Assembly (NCBI RefSeq): GCF_002289565.1
Contig: NZ_NTFY01000025.1
Coordinates: 1-61,359, forward strand
Source: Rhodopirellula sp. SM50
Lineage (GTDB): Bacteria > Planctomycetota > Planctomycetia > Pirellulales > Pirellulaceae
Length of the DNA stretch: 61,359 bases
Direction: 5' to 3'
Notes under the pieces: generated by a model
Told to the model about the DNA's origin: nothing
What the model saw: the letters and a program-made list of their open reading frames with translations, nothing else
Database searches by the model: none
Shown here: piece by piece, positions 14,670-24,402 of the stretch
How positions within the stretch are numbered: the first letter of the stretch is position 1
How the letters are laid out: each line of letters opens with the position of its first letter
Position numbers and translations under genes: made by a program

Positions 14670-17084
14670 ATGATCATGCGACTGCGACGATCCCGACTCT
14701 CATCGCTCGCCGGCGCCGTGATTGCGATCATGGTGCTGGGCCCGATTGCAAGCGCCGACCAACGGATCGTGCTCAAAAGTGGAATCGCGCTGGAAGGCCT
14801 GTTCGCCGAAATTGCGTCGCTGAACCAAGATCCGTTTCAAGCCGGCGGACGGGGGCAACCCAAATCACGGCCCATTCTTCTGGTCGATGACGGCCTGCGC
14901 CGCGTCTACATCCACGAGCGCGGAATGGTCGCCGGACCACCGCAAGATGTCCGGGGCATTGAGCGAACCATTGAATTCAAACAATCCGTTCCGCTTGCCG
15001 GCAGCGCGATCCAGGGCATCGGCGACATCCTGGGCGTTTCGGATTTCAACGAGTATGGACGACGGACCATCACGATCCGGGGACCGACAGGCGCGGCGAT
15101 CGACATCGTCCAAGGGATCACCGAATTGAACTCACGCTACGCAAAGGTCGAAGCGCTCACCTCGAGACCTGCGTACGAATGGGACATGCGTGTCGCGACC
15201 AGTTCGATCATGTCCGACACCCTGCAACGGATCTTTCGCCAACGGATCGACCAAACCGACGTCAACGAACGCCTGACCGTGGTCCGCTTCTTCATCGAAG
15301 CCGAACGATTTCGCGCCGCCGAAGAAGAATTAACGCGGACGATTCGTGCCTTTCCCGAACTGAAGGACATGAAAACGCAGTTGATCGGCATCGTCAATCG
15401 ACAAGCCAATCAATTGATCGACGAGGCCGCGCTGCGGGCAAGCGTGGGGCAAGAAAACTATGCCCGCACGGTCTATCAACGATTTCCGATGAACGCCGTC
15501 GGTCGGATCACGCGCGAGAAAGTCAAGATCGCGTCGGAGAAACTGGCCGAAACCGATCAACAAGTCAAAGACTTGGTCGAAGCGTTGCGTGCCGATCTGG
15601 CCAAACTTCCCGAAGGCCAACGGGATTCCTTGCAAAAAGTGTTCGGCGAGATTGAAAACGGTCTTAGCTCGGCAACCCTACCCCGCTTAAACGACTACTC
15701 GCGATTGCGAGACTCCGAAACCGTGACGCTGGAAGAGCGCGTCGCCCTGGCGGTAGCCGGTTGGTTGATGGGCCCGGGCTCGGGTGAACAGAACCTGGTC
15801 GTCGCATCGTCCTTGGTCCAAGTCCGTGACCTGGTCGCCGAGTACCTGGGGCCGGCGGATCTGGCGCGGCGGCCACAGATTCTCGAGGAACTGCGGGGCA
15901 TCGAAGGTTCCCAGATCGAGTATGTCGCGCGATTGCTGCCGCAACTGCTGCCGGTCAAGGAATGGCCGGACGGGTCAGAGGATCCGACGATCCCCGGGAT
16001 GTTTCGTGTCGGAAACGTTGCCGGTGCGGAGCAACAGCAGGATTCGCTGATCGACGAACCCGCTTACTTGGTTCAACTTCCGCCGGAGTACGATCCGCAT
16101 CGCGAGTACCCGTGCCTGGTCGTGCTGGCTCCTCCGGGAGCGCCACCGGAATCGGAGCTGGCTTGGTGGGCGGGTGATTTCGATCCCTCCCAAGGCACGC
16201 GGATCGGACACGCAACCCGCAACGGTTACATCGTCGTCGCCCCCCAATGGGGACGGGCGACGCAGCGAAGCTACGAGTACACGCCGCGCGAGCACCACGC
16301 CGTGCTGTCGTCGCTTCGGCACGCGATGCGTCGCGCGTCGATCGATGCCGACCGCGTCTTCCTGGCCGGACACGGCGACGGCGCGACAGCCGCTTGGGAC
16401 ATCGCACTTGCTCATCCCGACCATTGGGCGGGCATGATCAGCATCAACGGAGAACCCGACAAGACGATTCAGCACTACTTTCCCAACGCGGAATACATCC
16501 CGCTGTACTTTGTGATGGGTGAAGCCTCCGGCCCCAAGCCGCCGCTGATCCGTATGGGTGCGGTGCTGGATGACTACATGAACGTGCGGAATGACGCGAC
16601 CGTCGTGATGTATCGGGGTCGAGGACGCGAGGATTTTTACGAAGAAATCCCCAAGCTGTTTGAATGGCTAAACGTCTCCACCCACGTGCGGAAGCCCATG
16701 CCGGAGAAAATCAATACCGTCACGATGCGCAAGGGCGACCAGTACTTTTGGTGGTTGGAATTGGGGCCATTGAAACCGCTCGTGGAAATCAATCCGGTGC
16801 TGTGGGAGCAGGCCGAACGCAAACGATCGGGAAAAATCGACGCGTCGGTGGGCGGCGGAAACCAAATCCGCGTCGACGGCCCCTCCGACACTTACATGCT
16901 GTGTCTTCGCCCCGATATGGGGGTCGACCTGAACGAGCAAATCGTGATTCGGCGAGCGCGAGATCGGGTGCCGGACTACTACCGATTTGGTGGTGAACTG
17001 GAACCCCTGCTGGAAGACACGCGGCGGCGAGCCGACCGCAAACGCCCCTTTTGGGCCAGGATACGAGTGCCCATGAATGACTGA
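14670..17084 (+). CDS. Large exported protein with an alpha/beta-hydrolase domain lacking Ser nucleophile
   Basis: 804 aa. Residues 1-28 form a signal peptide (basic MIMRLRRSRL, hydrophobic core, cleavage near IASA-DQ). Residues 30-430 are helical repeat-like with no known domain. Residues 470-680 resemble PHB-depolymerase/prolyl-oligopeptidase-type hydrolases: PPEYDPHREYPCLVVLAPPG, GYIVVAPQW, and RVFLAGHGDGATAAWDIALAHP. At the nucleophile elbow the expected GxSxG is G567-H-G-D-G571, so the serine is replaced by Gly and catalysis by the usual mechanism is unlikely. A C-terminal beta-rich region follows. ATG 14670 is chosen because it directly precedes the signal peptide; the frame is open to 14601 inside an inverted repeat. 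Confidence 0.75.
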   Translation: MIMRLRRSRLSSLAGAVIAIMVLGPIASADQRIVLKSGIALEGLFAEIASLNQDPFQAGGRGQPKSRPILLVDDGLRRVYIHERGMVAGPPQDVRGIERTIEFKQSVPLAGSAIQGIGDILGVSDFNEYGRRTITIRGPTGAAIDIVQGITELNSRYAKVEALTSRPAYEWDMRVATSSIMSDTLQRIFRQRIDQTDVNERLTVVRFFIEAERFRAAEEELTRTIRAFPELKDMKTQLIGIVNRQANQLIDEAALRASVGQENYARTVYQRFPMNAVGRITREKVKIASEKLAETDQQVKDLVEALRADLAKLPEGQRDSLQKVFGEIENGLSSATLPRLNDYSRLRDSETVTLEERVALAVAGWLMGPGSGEQNLVVASSLVQVRDLVAEYLGPADLARRPQILEELRGIEGSQIEYVARLLPQLLPVKEWPDGSEDPTIPGMFRVGNVAGAEQQQDSLIDEPAYLVQLPPEYDPHREYPCLVVLAPPGAPPESELAWWAGDFDPSQGTRIGHATRNGYIVVAPQWGRATQRSYEYTPREHHAVLSSLRHAMRRASIDADRVFLAGHGDGATAAWDIALAHPDHWAGMISINGEPDKTIQHYFPNAEYIPLYFVMGEASGPKPPLIRMGAVLDDYMNVRNDATVVMYRGRGREDFYEEIPKLFEWLNVSTHVRKPMPEKINTVTMRKGDQYFWWLELGPLKPLVEINPVLWEQAERKRSGKIDASVGGGNQIRVDGPSDTYMLCLRPDMGVDLNEQIVIRRARDRVPDYYRFGGELEPLLEDTRRRADRKRPFWARIRVPMND

Positions 17085-17392
17085 CCTAGGGTCCCGATTT
17101 GCACCCTGCCAGTGTCCTGACGGCGAGTCGGGTCACGCGGAGCTAAAAAAACTGGACGATCCTATTCCCGCCACCGACAATATGGCACTAAATCTGTCGA
17201 ATGGCGTCTGAGAAAAAAGGTCCAAGTTTGGCAGCGAACCGTTACTGGGTTGTTGGGCTCCCATTAGTTGGGCGTTGAAATCCCCAGCTTTAATCAAAAC
17301 GCTTGCCGACGCCACATTCCCACCATCCCTTCAGTCTGTCCCTTTGATCGGCCCACCCAGCGGCCTGTGCGGCGAACTGATTTCCCCATCCT
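17085..17392. other. Intergenic stretch, nothing recognised
   Basis: This is a 308-bp gap between the hydrolase-like gene and the next small membrane-protein gene. I see no strong hairpin, repeat or reliable promoter, and short minus-strand frames lack support. Confidence 0.4.
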
Positions 17393-18052
17393 GTGATTTG
17401 CATTTTGTCCAAACCGGCTGAATTCGAATTTCTTCCCCCACCCGTCGGCGACGCGGACGTGGTGGATGATGTTGTGACTCTGGGACCGGCCGATTTTCAG
17501 CGGATCGGTATCCAGCCGTCCGAAACTCGACTCGCAGTGATCCGTCACGCGGCCAGTCGCGCCGCCAAATCGTTGGCCAGGCGACAGCTGAGCACCCCGA
17601 ACCCGATGACCGAACAACAACTCTCGCGAATCGCCGTTTCGACGTATCGGCTGTTGGATCCGCGGCAGCGAATGGATCGTCACTCCCGCGCCCATGTGGG
17701 CCGCATCCGTCCGGCCGCCCTGTATCGGGCCGGGCGAGCGGAATTCGCTGATGGTCAGATTCTGATCCAATCCTGCGAAGCGTCTGAGTCGTCGACCGCG
17801 ACCCATCACGTCGACGAAGTTTGCCAGGGGCGAGCGTTCGCAACCGACGTGACGACGTTCCAAGATGTCCGGCCGACGGCGGCAAAGCCAGCAATGACGC
17901 TGCGACGTCTTGCCACTCGTCCCAGCCTGATCCTGACGATGATCGTCACCCTGCTGTTGACGGCCGGGGCGGTGTGGAACTGGGGACACAATCGAAACGC
18001 CGGGCCAGAGCGATCGCTGCCAGCGGCGAACAATCCGGTGAACAGTCGCTGA
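17393..18052 (+). CDS. Hypothetical protein with a C-terminal transmembrane helix
   Basis: 219 aa from a GTG at 17393, the only plausible early start. No known domain is recognised. The N-terminal ~80 residues are helical and charged (PADFQRIGIQPSETRLAVIRHAASRAAKSLARRQL). Near the C-terminus LILTMIVTLLLTAGAVWNW is a single membrane helix followed by a short polar tail, giving a mostly cytoplasmic protein anchored at its end. It is 94 bp upstream of the MoxR-type ATPase gene on the same strand and may belong to that operon. A comparable frame exists on the other strand but lacks such features. Confidence 0.55.
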   Translation: MICILSKPAEFEFLPPPVGDADVVDDVVTLGPADFQRIGIQPSETRLAVIRHAASRAAKSLARRQLSTPNPMTEQQLSRIAVSTYRLLDPRQRMDRHSRAHVGRIRPAALYRAGRAEFADGQILIQSCEASESSTATHHVDEVCQGRAFATDVTTFQDVRPTAAKPAMTLRRLATRPSLILTMIVTLLLTAGAVWNWGHNRNAGPERSLPAANNPVNSR

Positions 18053-18146
18053 GCGGATCCACGCCCGGATTGCTTCCCTCGCTTTGCAGGAGTCTACAAT
18101 CAGACACGAGTGAGGCTCGTTTCTTAACTACTACGGATGATTGTGA

Positions 18147-19571
18147 ATGAACGTCGCGACGGCAGCACCCACCGCAACGACTTTGAAAGAGTTGATCGAC
18201 AGCGGATGGGAATCGAAATCGGTCAAGCGTGAGATCCGCGATAACTTCACGCGGATGCTGGCCAGCGGCGTGGAACTGTTTCCCGGAATCGTCGGCTATG
18301 ACGACACCGTGATCCCGGAAATCAATCTGGCCCTGTTGGCCGGTCATGACATGCTGTTCCTGGGCGAAAAAGGACAGGCCAAAAGCCGCATCATGCGGAT
18401 GCTGACCCGGTTTTTGGACGAATGGGTTCCCTTCATCGACCATCCCGAGTTGCCCGTTCACGAAGACCCGACCCACCCGGTCACGTCCCTCGGTCGAAAA
18501 CTGGTCGAAACGCTTGATCCAGAAGACATCAAGATCGCGTGGTGGCATCGCGACCACCGGTATTCGGAACGATTGTCGCCGGGCACCAAGTTCGCAGACA
18601 TCATCGGCGAAATCGATCCGGCAAAACTGACCGGCGGCGTCAGCATGAGCGCCGAAGAAGCATTGTCATTCGGACTGATCCCCCGAATGCATCGCGGCAT
18701 CTTTGCCATGAATGAATTGCCCGAACTGGACGACCTGGTTCAAGTCGGCTTGTTCAACATCCTCGAAGAACGAGACGTGCAAATCCGCGGCTTTCCGATC
18801 CGATTTGATTTGGACATCATGATTCTGTTCTCCGCCAACCCGTCGACGTACAACCGCAGCGGCAAGGTGATTCCCCAACTCAAAGACCGCATCGGGACGA
18901 TCGTGCAAACGCACTACCCGACCGAACGTGATCAGGGAATCGACATCCTGCGGCAAGAAATTGGTGAGGACCTGGAGGGCGAGTATCCGGTCCAAGTGCC
19001 GTACTTCATGTTCCAATTGGTCGAAGAGATCACCGAGCAGGCGCGACGGAGCAAGTTCATCGACCAAGCGTCGGGTGTGTCGGCACGCTTTTCACTGGCC
19101 AATTTCCGAACGATGGTCGCCTCGGCACGCCAGCGTGGCATTCTGCACAACGAGAAACCGGCCGTTCCACGCATCAGCGACTTGGGACACCTGTACTCCA
19201 GCTCGCTCGGCAAGCTGGAACTGGATCTGATGGGCACCCACCAGATGAGTGAAAAACAGGTTCTCGATGCGGTCGTCGCCAAAGCCGTCCAAGTCATCTT
19301 TGGCGAATACGTGGAAAAACACGGGCTGGGCGAGATCGCCGAAATCTTCCGCAGCGGCGTCCGCGTCGAAGTGGGAGACTTGTTACCGAGCAGCGATTAC
19401 GCCGAACGGTTGCAGAGTGTCCCGCCGGCCTGGGACCTGGCGTTCGAGGTCAACGCCAGCGAAAACGAGGCGGTTCGGGCCAGTTGCGTGGAGTTTGTGT
19501 TGGCGGGCTTGTATAGCATGGACCGTATCAGCCGAGCTCAACGTCACGGCAAAATCGAATACGAAGTTTAA
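18147..19571 (+). CDS. MoxR/magnesium-chelatase subunit I-type AAA+ ATPase
   Basis: 474 aa. Walker A is GEKGQAKS (G73-K79-S80), and Walker B with the MgChI-type context is [26 protein letters not shown]. Sensor-1-like [26 protein letters not shown] follows. The architecture matches BchI/MoxR-like ATPases that remodel a partner holding a vWA metal-binding domain. The next gene, 4 bp downstream, encodes such a vWA protein, so the two very likely form a chaperone-like complex in the cytoplasm. No chlorophyll genes are present, so a chelatase role is unlikely. Confidence 0.92.
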   Translation: MNVATAAPTATTLKELIDSGWESKSVKREIRDNFTRMLASGVELFPGIVGYDDTVIPEINLALLAGHDMLFLGEKGQAKSRIMRMLTRFLDEWVPFIDHPELPVHEDPTHPVTSLGRKLVETLDPEDIKIAWWHRDHRYSERLSPGTKFADIIGEIDPAKLTGGVSMSAEEALSFGLIPRMHRGIFAMNELPELDDLVQVGLFNILEERDVQIRGFPIRFDLDIMILFSANPSTYNRSGKVIPQLKDRIGTIVQTHYPTERDQGIDILRQEIGEDLEGEYPVQVPYFMFQLVEEITEQARRSKFIDQASGVSARFSLANFRTMVASARQRGILHNEKPAVPRISDLGHLYSSSLGKLELDLMGTHQMSEKQVLDAVVAKAVQVIFGEYVEKHGLGEIAEIFRSGVRVEVGDLLPSSDYAERLQSVPPAWDLAFEVNASENEAVRASCVEFVLAGLYSMDRISRAQRHGKIEYEV

Positions 19572-19575
19572 TCGC

Positions 19576-21273
19576 ATGAACAAACGACTCGGCGGCATCA
19601 TCCACGCGTACCAAAAGTACGATCCGGCTTCGTTTCCGCCACCGAGCGAGCCGCCGCCGGACCTCGTCACGCCGGCCTTTGAACAAGCGCTGATGTATGG
19701 CGAGTTTCGTGAATTAAGCGAAGAAGAACTCGCCCGTGCGGTGCGTCTGGATCCCAGCCAAATCCAAGGTCTCGGCCCGAGCATTGACTTTCTCAAAGCG
19801 ATGCTCGAAGAACGCAAACGAAAGATTCTCGAAACCTACGAAGCGCGATCGGTCCAAAAGAAAGCTCGCAAAGCCTTTCACTCCGCGGCCAAGGACGTGC
19901 GGATTCCCAAAAAGTTGGCCGAAACCTACCGACAAGCGATCAACCGTGAACAACCCTACCTGCTCGAATCGCTCTGGTATCGCGCCGAAGATCAGGGCGG
20001 ATCACTGTCGACCGATTTGTTGAAGGTCGCCGCGCGGATGGGCGACAAACACAACATCGAAGAACTCGCCAGCAAGTATGAGTTCACCGGCAACGAGTCG
20101 ATGTCGGTTCCCAAAGCCTTGGAGATCAAAGAGGAACTCGAAAAAATCGACGAGCTGCTCAAGCAACTCGAAGAGGCAGCCGAGTCGGCCCAGATCGGGC
20201 TGATCGACATGGACATGCTCAGCGAGTTCGCACAACCGGGCGACATGGAACAGCTCGAAGAGATGCGGCGTCAGGTCGAGAACTTGATCCGCGAAGAGGC
20301 AGAGCGTCAGGGGCTACAGCGTGATTCGTCCGGACAGTTTCGTCTGACGCCCCACGCCTACAAGATCTTTCAAGGCCGGCTGCTAGAACGGATCTTCAGC
20401 GAGTTGGCCCCGTCGCGGTCCGGACGCCATCAAGGAAACGTCGTCGGTGAAGGCGCGGTGGAATTGCAGCAAACCAAACCCTACGAGTTCGGCGATTCGG
20501 TCGCCAACATGGACATCCCGCAAACGGTCATCAACGCGTTGCTTCGCCAAGGCGACGAGCGGCCGTTGCGGCTGCGTGGCGATGACATCGAAATCCACAA
20601 AACACGCAATCACCCCAAGTGTGCCACGTGCGTGATCATGGACATGAGCGGTTCGATGCGTTACGACGGCCAATACATGAACGTCAAACGCATGGCGCTC
20701 GCGCTGCAAGGGTTGATCCAATCGGAGTACCCCGGTGATTTCTTGCGGTTCATCGAGATGTACACGTTCGCCAAACTCCGCGCCCCCGGCGAAATCATCA
20801 ACCTGATGCCCAAACCGGTCACCATTCACGATCCTTGGGTGCGGCTCAAAGCGGACCTCAGTGATCAAAACGTCAGCGAAGCACAAATTCATCCGCACTT
20901 CACCAACATCCAACGCTCGTTGCAACTGGCGCGTCAAAATCTGGTCCATTGCGATACGCCGAACCGCCAGATCGTGTTGATCACCGATGGGTTGCCGACG
21001 GCGCACTGCGAAGACGAATGGCTGTACATGCTGTACCCGCCAGACCCGCGGACCGAGCAGGCCACGATGCGTGAGGCCGCCTTGTGCGCCAAGGAAGGAA
21101 TCACGATCAATATCTTTCTGGTACCCAGTTGGTCGCAATCCGAAGAAGACATCCGGTTCGCCAACCGAATGGCGCAGTCCACTTCGGGTCGCGTGTTCTT
21201 CACCAGCGGCAACAACCTGGATCGCTTCGTGCTCTGGGACTACGTCCAAAACAAACGCGAAATCATCGCCTAA
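19576..21273 (+). CDS. vWA-domain protein, partner of the MoxR-type ATPase
   Basis: 565 aa. The start is ATG 19576, 4 bp after the ATPase stop, although the frame is open back to 19249. The N-terminal 300 residues are charged and helical, including a probable coiled coil (KALEIKEELEKIDELLKQLEEA). The C-terminal ~230 residues are a von Willebrand A domain with an intact MIDAS: D356-M-S-G-S in IMDMSGSM, and VLITDGLPT later. This matches the BchD/CoxE-like half of ATPase/vWA pairs, which recruit or mature target proteins. Tandem hairpins lie ~80 bp downstream. Confidence 0.92.
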   Translation: MNKRLGGIIHAYQKYDPASFPPPSEPPPDLVTPAFEQALMYGEFRELSEEELARAVRLDPSQIQGLGPSIDFLKAMLEERKRKILETYEARSVQKKARKAFHSAAKDVRIPKKLAETYRQAINREQPYLLESLWYRAEDQGGSLSTDLLKVAARMGDKHNIEELASKYEFTGNESMSVPKALEIKEELEKIDELLKQLEEAAESAQIGLIDMDMLSEFAQPGDMEQLEEMRRQVENLIREEAERQGLQRDSSGQFRLTPHAYKIFQGRLLERIFSELAPSRSGRHQGNVVGEGAVELQQTKPYEFGDSVANMDIPQTVINALLRQGDERPLRLRGDDIEIHKTRNHPKCATCVIMDMSGSMRYDGQYMNVKRMALALQGLIQSEYPGDFLRFIEMYTFAKLRAPGEIINLMPKPVTIHDPWVRLKADLSDQNVSEAQIHPHFTNIQRSLQLARQNLVHCDTPNRQIVLITDGLPTAHCEDEWLYMLYPPDPRTEQATMREAALCAKEGITINIFLVPSWSQSEEDIRFANRMAQSTSGRVFFTSGNNLDRFVLWDYVQNKREIIA

Positions 21274-21352
21274 CGTGGCGTAAGCTTCCAGCTTGCGGCT
21301 ATCCCTTTGGGACGTCGATTCTTTTACCGCGGGATTTGGCAACCAATTAGAT

Positions 21353-21397
21353 TCTCTCCCTCTGGGAGAGACGGCGTTTGCGCAGCAAGCAAACGCC
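21353..21397. terminator. Two tandem hairpins after the ATPase/vWA operon
   Basis: The first stem is 8 bp (TCTCTCCC/GGGAGAGA, loop TCT). The second is 9 bp (GGCGTTTGC/GCAAACGCC, 7-nt loop) and starts 1 bp later. The position after the operon suggests transcript ending or processing; no T-run follows. Confidence 0.5.
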
Positions 21398-21439
21398 AGA
21401 GAGGGCCGGCGCTACAAAAGTCTTGGCGTCTTGGGCTAG

Positions 21440-21766
21440 CGGTCCGTCGAGCGATCCATGTCATGGGCCGCTGATCCGTCTGATTGGATCGCGGACTCAA
21501 GCCGGTGGGTTGCGGTGCGACGCTGGAAGCGCCAGCCCGAGGCCCCCCAGTGCCCCATTTAAATGAACCCACGGATGGCAGAGCGTACCCACGGATGAAA
21601 AGCAGCCAGGGATCCGTGGGTACGCCTTGCCATCCGTGGGTGTTCTCCGTTGCGGTGATACCGAAGATCGTATGTTCGATCAGACCGATCGAGGGAAGTC
21701 GTTTGCAGACGGCGCATGCCCCACGCATGACATCTACTGATCGACGCTGCGCTACGATGTAATCCG
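21440..21766. repeat. Dispersed ~325-bp repeat with nested palindrome, copy 2
   Basis: This is the second copy of the repeat at 6700-7022, in the same orientation. The outer arms 21567-21581 and 21627-21641 have one mismatch at the inner end; the inner 10-bp arms 21587-21596 and 21612-21621 are perfect. Conserved blocks flank the palindrome on both sides. The two copies differ by scattered changes, so the duplication is not recent. Confidence 0.85.
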
Positions 21767-22120
21767 TCACTTATACAATTGACGTCCCTTTCGGGATACT
21801 CACATGTGCTCTGCACCACACGAATCGCTAGACGGACCACCACGTGCCGATGACGAAGGACGGCTCAACCTCTGACGCCAATAGAACAGCGCCACAACCG
21901 CCAACCCCACCACCGCGTCAAACACGACACCTTGCATCGCGCGGTGACTCCTGCCGTCACCTGTTGCTAGCAAAGATTCATGGCCCTTGGTTTGACATTG
22001 CCGGTCGGTGGCAATGTTTTGTATTGGAAGTTCTGAATTGCGCTAAAGCCGCAGCGTGAGACGTCGATCGGACGTCACCGAAGGCGGCAACACCTAACGA
22101 ATTGGACCTGCGAGGCACGG
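21767..22120. other. Intergenic stretch upstream of the lipoprotein gene
   Basis: No gene is supported. A 71-codon frame at 21844-22059 is proline-rich at its start, lacks a ribosome site and has no recognisable domain. The stretch should include the promoter of the lipoprotein gene, but no boxes are clear. Confidence 0.4.
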
Positions 22121-24022
22121 ATGCACTCGGCGAGACACTTAAACGATCCCCACCTTACCTCCGTTCCTGCGTCAGTGGTCGCTGTCGCCCGCGTTTTCGT
22201 GATCGCAGCGATCGGTTTGTCCATGCTGGGTTGCCGAAGCGGACGCCCCACCGGTTCCATGGTCCAGGTGACCGAGGATCCGACGGCGGTCGTGGCCAAA
22301 CTTCCGCCACCGGAACAGCGATTGGCCACGTCGACGACCGGCAAAGAACGGGGACTGGTCAAGGTGGATCGGGGAACGACGACAAAAACAGAACTCGCCA
22401 GTGCGACGACCAGCGGCGTAACGGAAAAACCAAGCCCAACGACGCCAAAGCCGTCCCCCAACACGGCAGCGGCCGGTGCGACGACCCGAATGAGCCTGTC
22501 GGATGCATCCCGAACCGACCGCGCGCCTGCTGGATCACCTGGCGAGCCGCCCAAGCGATCGATCGCCGCGGCGAACACCAAACCCAAGCCGACGGCGGCC
22601 CAGGCTCCGTCTAAACAGAACGAAAACGCTAGCGCGACCAACGTCGACGTCTCACCGGCCGGACTCGTCTCGGCTTCCCTGACCGATCTGAGCGCGACCC
22701 AAAAAGCCAACAAGCCCAGCACGGACGAACCGGTCGCCAAGGCCGCGCCACCGGCTGCCACCGCCGAGCCGACCACCCCGGCTGAAACATTGGTAAATGC
22801 TTCTGCGACCCAACCGCCCCGCACGCGACGACAGGCCTTCAATCAAACCGAGCTGCCTAACGACGTGACCGCAGCGATCCAGCATTCGCTCGCCCGACTT
22901 CCCGCCTTGCCCGATTCGCGGGTCGTGGCCGACGGCCTAGCCCCCGTGCGACTCGGCACCGGCATGGTCCAACTCGCCCAGCAAGACGATCCGGAAAAAC
23001 CCCCAGTCGCCGAACCAGCAGCTGCCCCCCACGTCGGCGACCTCGTTGCCGAAGCGGCCAAACCGGCAGCCACCGAACCGCTACCGGAAACACCTCGGTC
23101 GACCGAGACGACACAGACGGTTGCCGAAACACAGCCATCCGAAACGATGCCGCCCACCGAGCCGATGCTCGCCGCCGACGAAGACCCCAGCGTGGTCATG
23201 AATGCGAACCAGGTGCTGCCGGCGTCACACGCTAGTGACGAAGGCAACGACAACCTGGACTTCGCCGGCCACCGGCAGACGTCGAAGATTGAATCGATTC
23301 CGACGGCCGTTGCGATGCAACAGCTGAGCGAAGCGGAACTTTATCGCGCACTGCTTGACCGATTGTCTCAGCCACCAAACGGTGAAAGCCCGACACAACG
23401 CGAGCGACGCGAATTCGTCAAGCGTCACCTGATGGTGCTCGCCGGTGACCCCGATGCCGCGTTGGAGTCCATGCAAGGATTGAACCCGAACGAGCAACTG
23501 TATTTGGAGAATCAGTTGATGGGGTTATGGACGATGATTGACCCCGAAGGCCATCCGTCCTCCGGTCGACGGATCACCGAAGCGTTACCGAAATTCCGCG
23601 AAGCGACGCGTCTGATGGCAACCGCCACGGATTCGTTGACGTTGAATAGTTTGGAGTTTTGCACCGAGATTGAATCCTACGGCCAGATCAAACCGTTCGA
23701 AGGCAATCGATTCGTCGCCGGCCAGCAAGTGATTCTGTACTGCGAGATCGAAAACTTTGCCGCCGAAGATCTCAACGGCTACTTCCAGACGCAGTTGCAG
23801 GGAAGCTATGACATTTACAGCGGCAATGGGACCAAGGTCATCAGCCAACTGTTACCGGTCGACCAACAACAGTCACGCAATCGCCTGCGTGACTATTTCG
23901 TCGCCTATCAAATGAACCTGCCCAAAGGGTTGCCGCCGGGAACCTATCGATTGCAACTGACGATCGAAGACATCGTCGGAAAGAAATACGGCCAATCGAG
24001 CATTCCGTTCGAAATCCGTTAA
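22121..24022 (+). CDS. Predicted lipoprotein with long Thr/Ala/Pro-rich linker
   Basis: 633 aa. An N-terminal hydrophobic segment ends in the lipobox LSMLGC (C38), so the protein is probably exported and lipid-anchored. Residues ~45-370 are low complexity, rich in Thr, Ala, Pro and Glu, probably an extended spacer. The C-terminal ~200 residues appear folded (FCTEIESYGQIKPF, FVAGQQVILYCEIENF, LPPGTYRLQLTIEDIVGKKYG), with alternating strands like an immunoglobulin-type or C2-like sandwich; I cannot name the family. GAGG lies 8 bp before ATG 22121. Its TAA overlaps the stop of the convergent gene (TTAA). Confidence 0.8.
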   Translation: MHSARHLNDPHLTSVPASVVAVARVFVIAAIGLSMLGCRSGRPTGSMVQVTEDPTAVVAKLPPPEQRLATSTTGKERGLVKVDRGTTTKTELASATTSGVTEKPSPTTPKPSPNTAAAGATTRMSLSDASRTDRAPAGSPGEPPKRSIAAANTKPKPTAAQAPSKQNENASATNVDVSPAGLVSASLTDLSATQKANKPSTDEPVAKAAPPAATAEPTTPAETLVNASATQPPRTRRQAFNQTELPNDVTAAIQHSLARLPALPDSRVVADGLAPVRLGTGMVQLAQQDDPEKPPVAEPAAAPHVGDLVAEAAKPAATEPLPETPRSTETTQTVAETQPSETMPPTEPMLAADEDPSVVMNANQVLPASHASDEGNDNLDFAGHRQTSKIESIPTAVAMQQLSEAELYRALLDRLSQPPNGESPTQRERREFVKRHLMVLAGDPDAALESMQGLNPNEQLYLENQLMGLWTMIDPEGHPSSGRRITEALPKFREATRLMATATDSLTLNSLEFCTEIESYGQIKPFEGNRFVAGQQVILYCEIENFAAEDLNGYFQTQLQGSYDIYSGNGTKVISQLLPVDQQQSRNRLRDYFVAYQMNLPKGLPPGTYRLQLTIEDIVGKKYGQSSIPFEIR

Positions 24023-24402
24023 CGTGCCGGCCGTTTGCTTTCGCGGAATTGGCGAAACAAATCGACCAGCGCCCAGTCAAAACTCATCTGATTGGCTTCG
24101 GCGTGGCGAAGGGCTGCGGCGTTGGTTTGGTCAGCCGTCTGCGGCGACGGTACTTCGACGCGAGTCAGGGCGCTGATCAGCGGCGAGACGACGACCAACA
24201 GCAACGACAACGCGATCGTGACGCGTGCCGTTCGCAGCTGGTTGCGTGCTCGTCCGGCCGAATCCGAGGTGTCTTCAAGCAGTTGATCCCGATGTCGTGG
24301 TCCGGGCAAGATCGCTCCGCCCAGCGCGGCGATCTGACGTTCGATCGCCGTATGGTCGTCGCGGAGTGAACGCCCTCGTTTGCCATCGTGATGCATCGTC
24401 AT
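24019..24402 (-). CDS. One-TM protein coupled to the ECF sigma gene
   Basis: 127 aa. A charged N-terminal segment (~60 residues) is followed by a single helix VTIALSLLLVVVSPLISAL and a ~45-residue C-terminal part (FDWALVDLFRQFRESKRPAR). It overlaps the sigma gene by ATGA and is certainly co-translated with it. That position and topology suggest a membrane partner or anti-sigma function, but no zinc-binding HxxxCxxC or other anti-sigma motif is visible, so this is inference. The stop codon overlaps that of the lipoprotein gene. Confidence 0.75.
   Translation of the reverse strand: MTMHHDGKRGRSLRDDHTAIERQIAALGGAILPGPRHRDQLLEDTSDSAGRARNQLRTARVTIALSLLLVVVSPLISALTRVEVPSPQTADQTNAAALRHAEANQMSFDWALVDLFRQFRESKRPAR

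Noticed and set aside
18147..21273. Magnesium chelatase (chlorophyll synthesis)
   Set aside because: The folds match, but there is no large chelatase subunit or other pigment gene; the pair fits MoxR/vWA systems better.
21324..21770. 148-aa minus-strand protein, similar to the one at 6677-7033
   Set aside because: Both frames coincide with the dispersed palindromic repeat; similarity is explained by the repeat itself. Kept as a finding, not as genes.
21844..22059. 71-codon ORF upstream of the lipoprotein
   Set aside because: Low-complexity start, no ribosome site and no domain.
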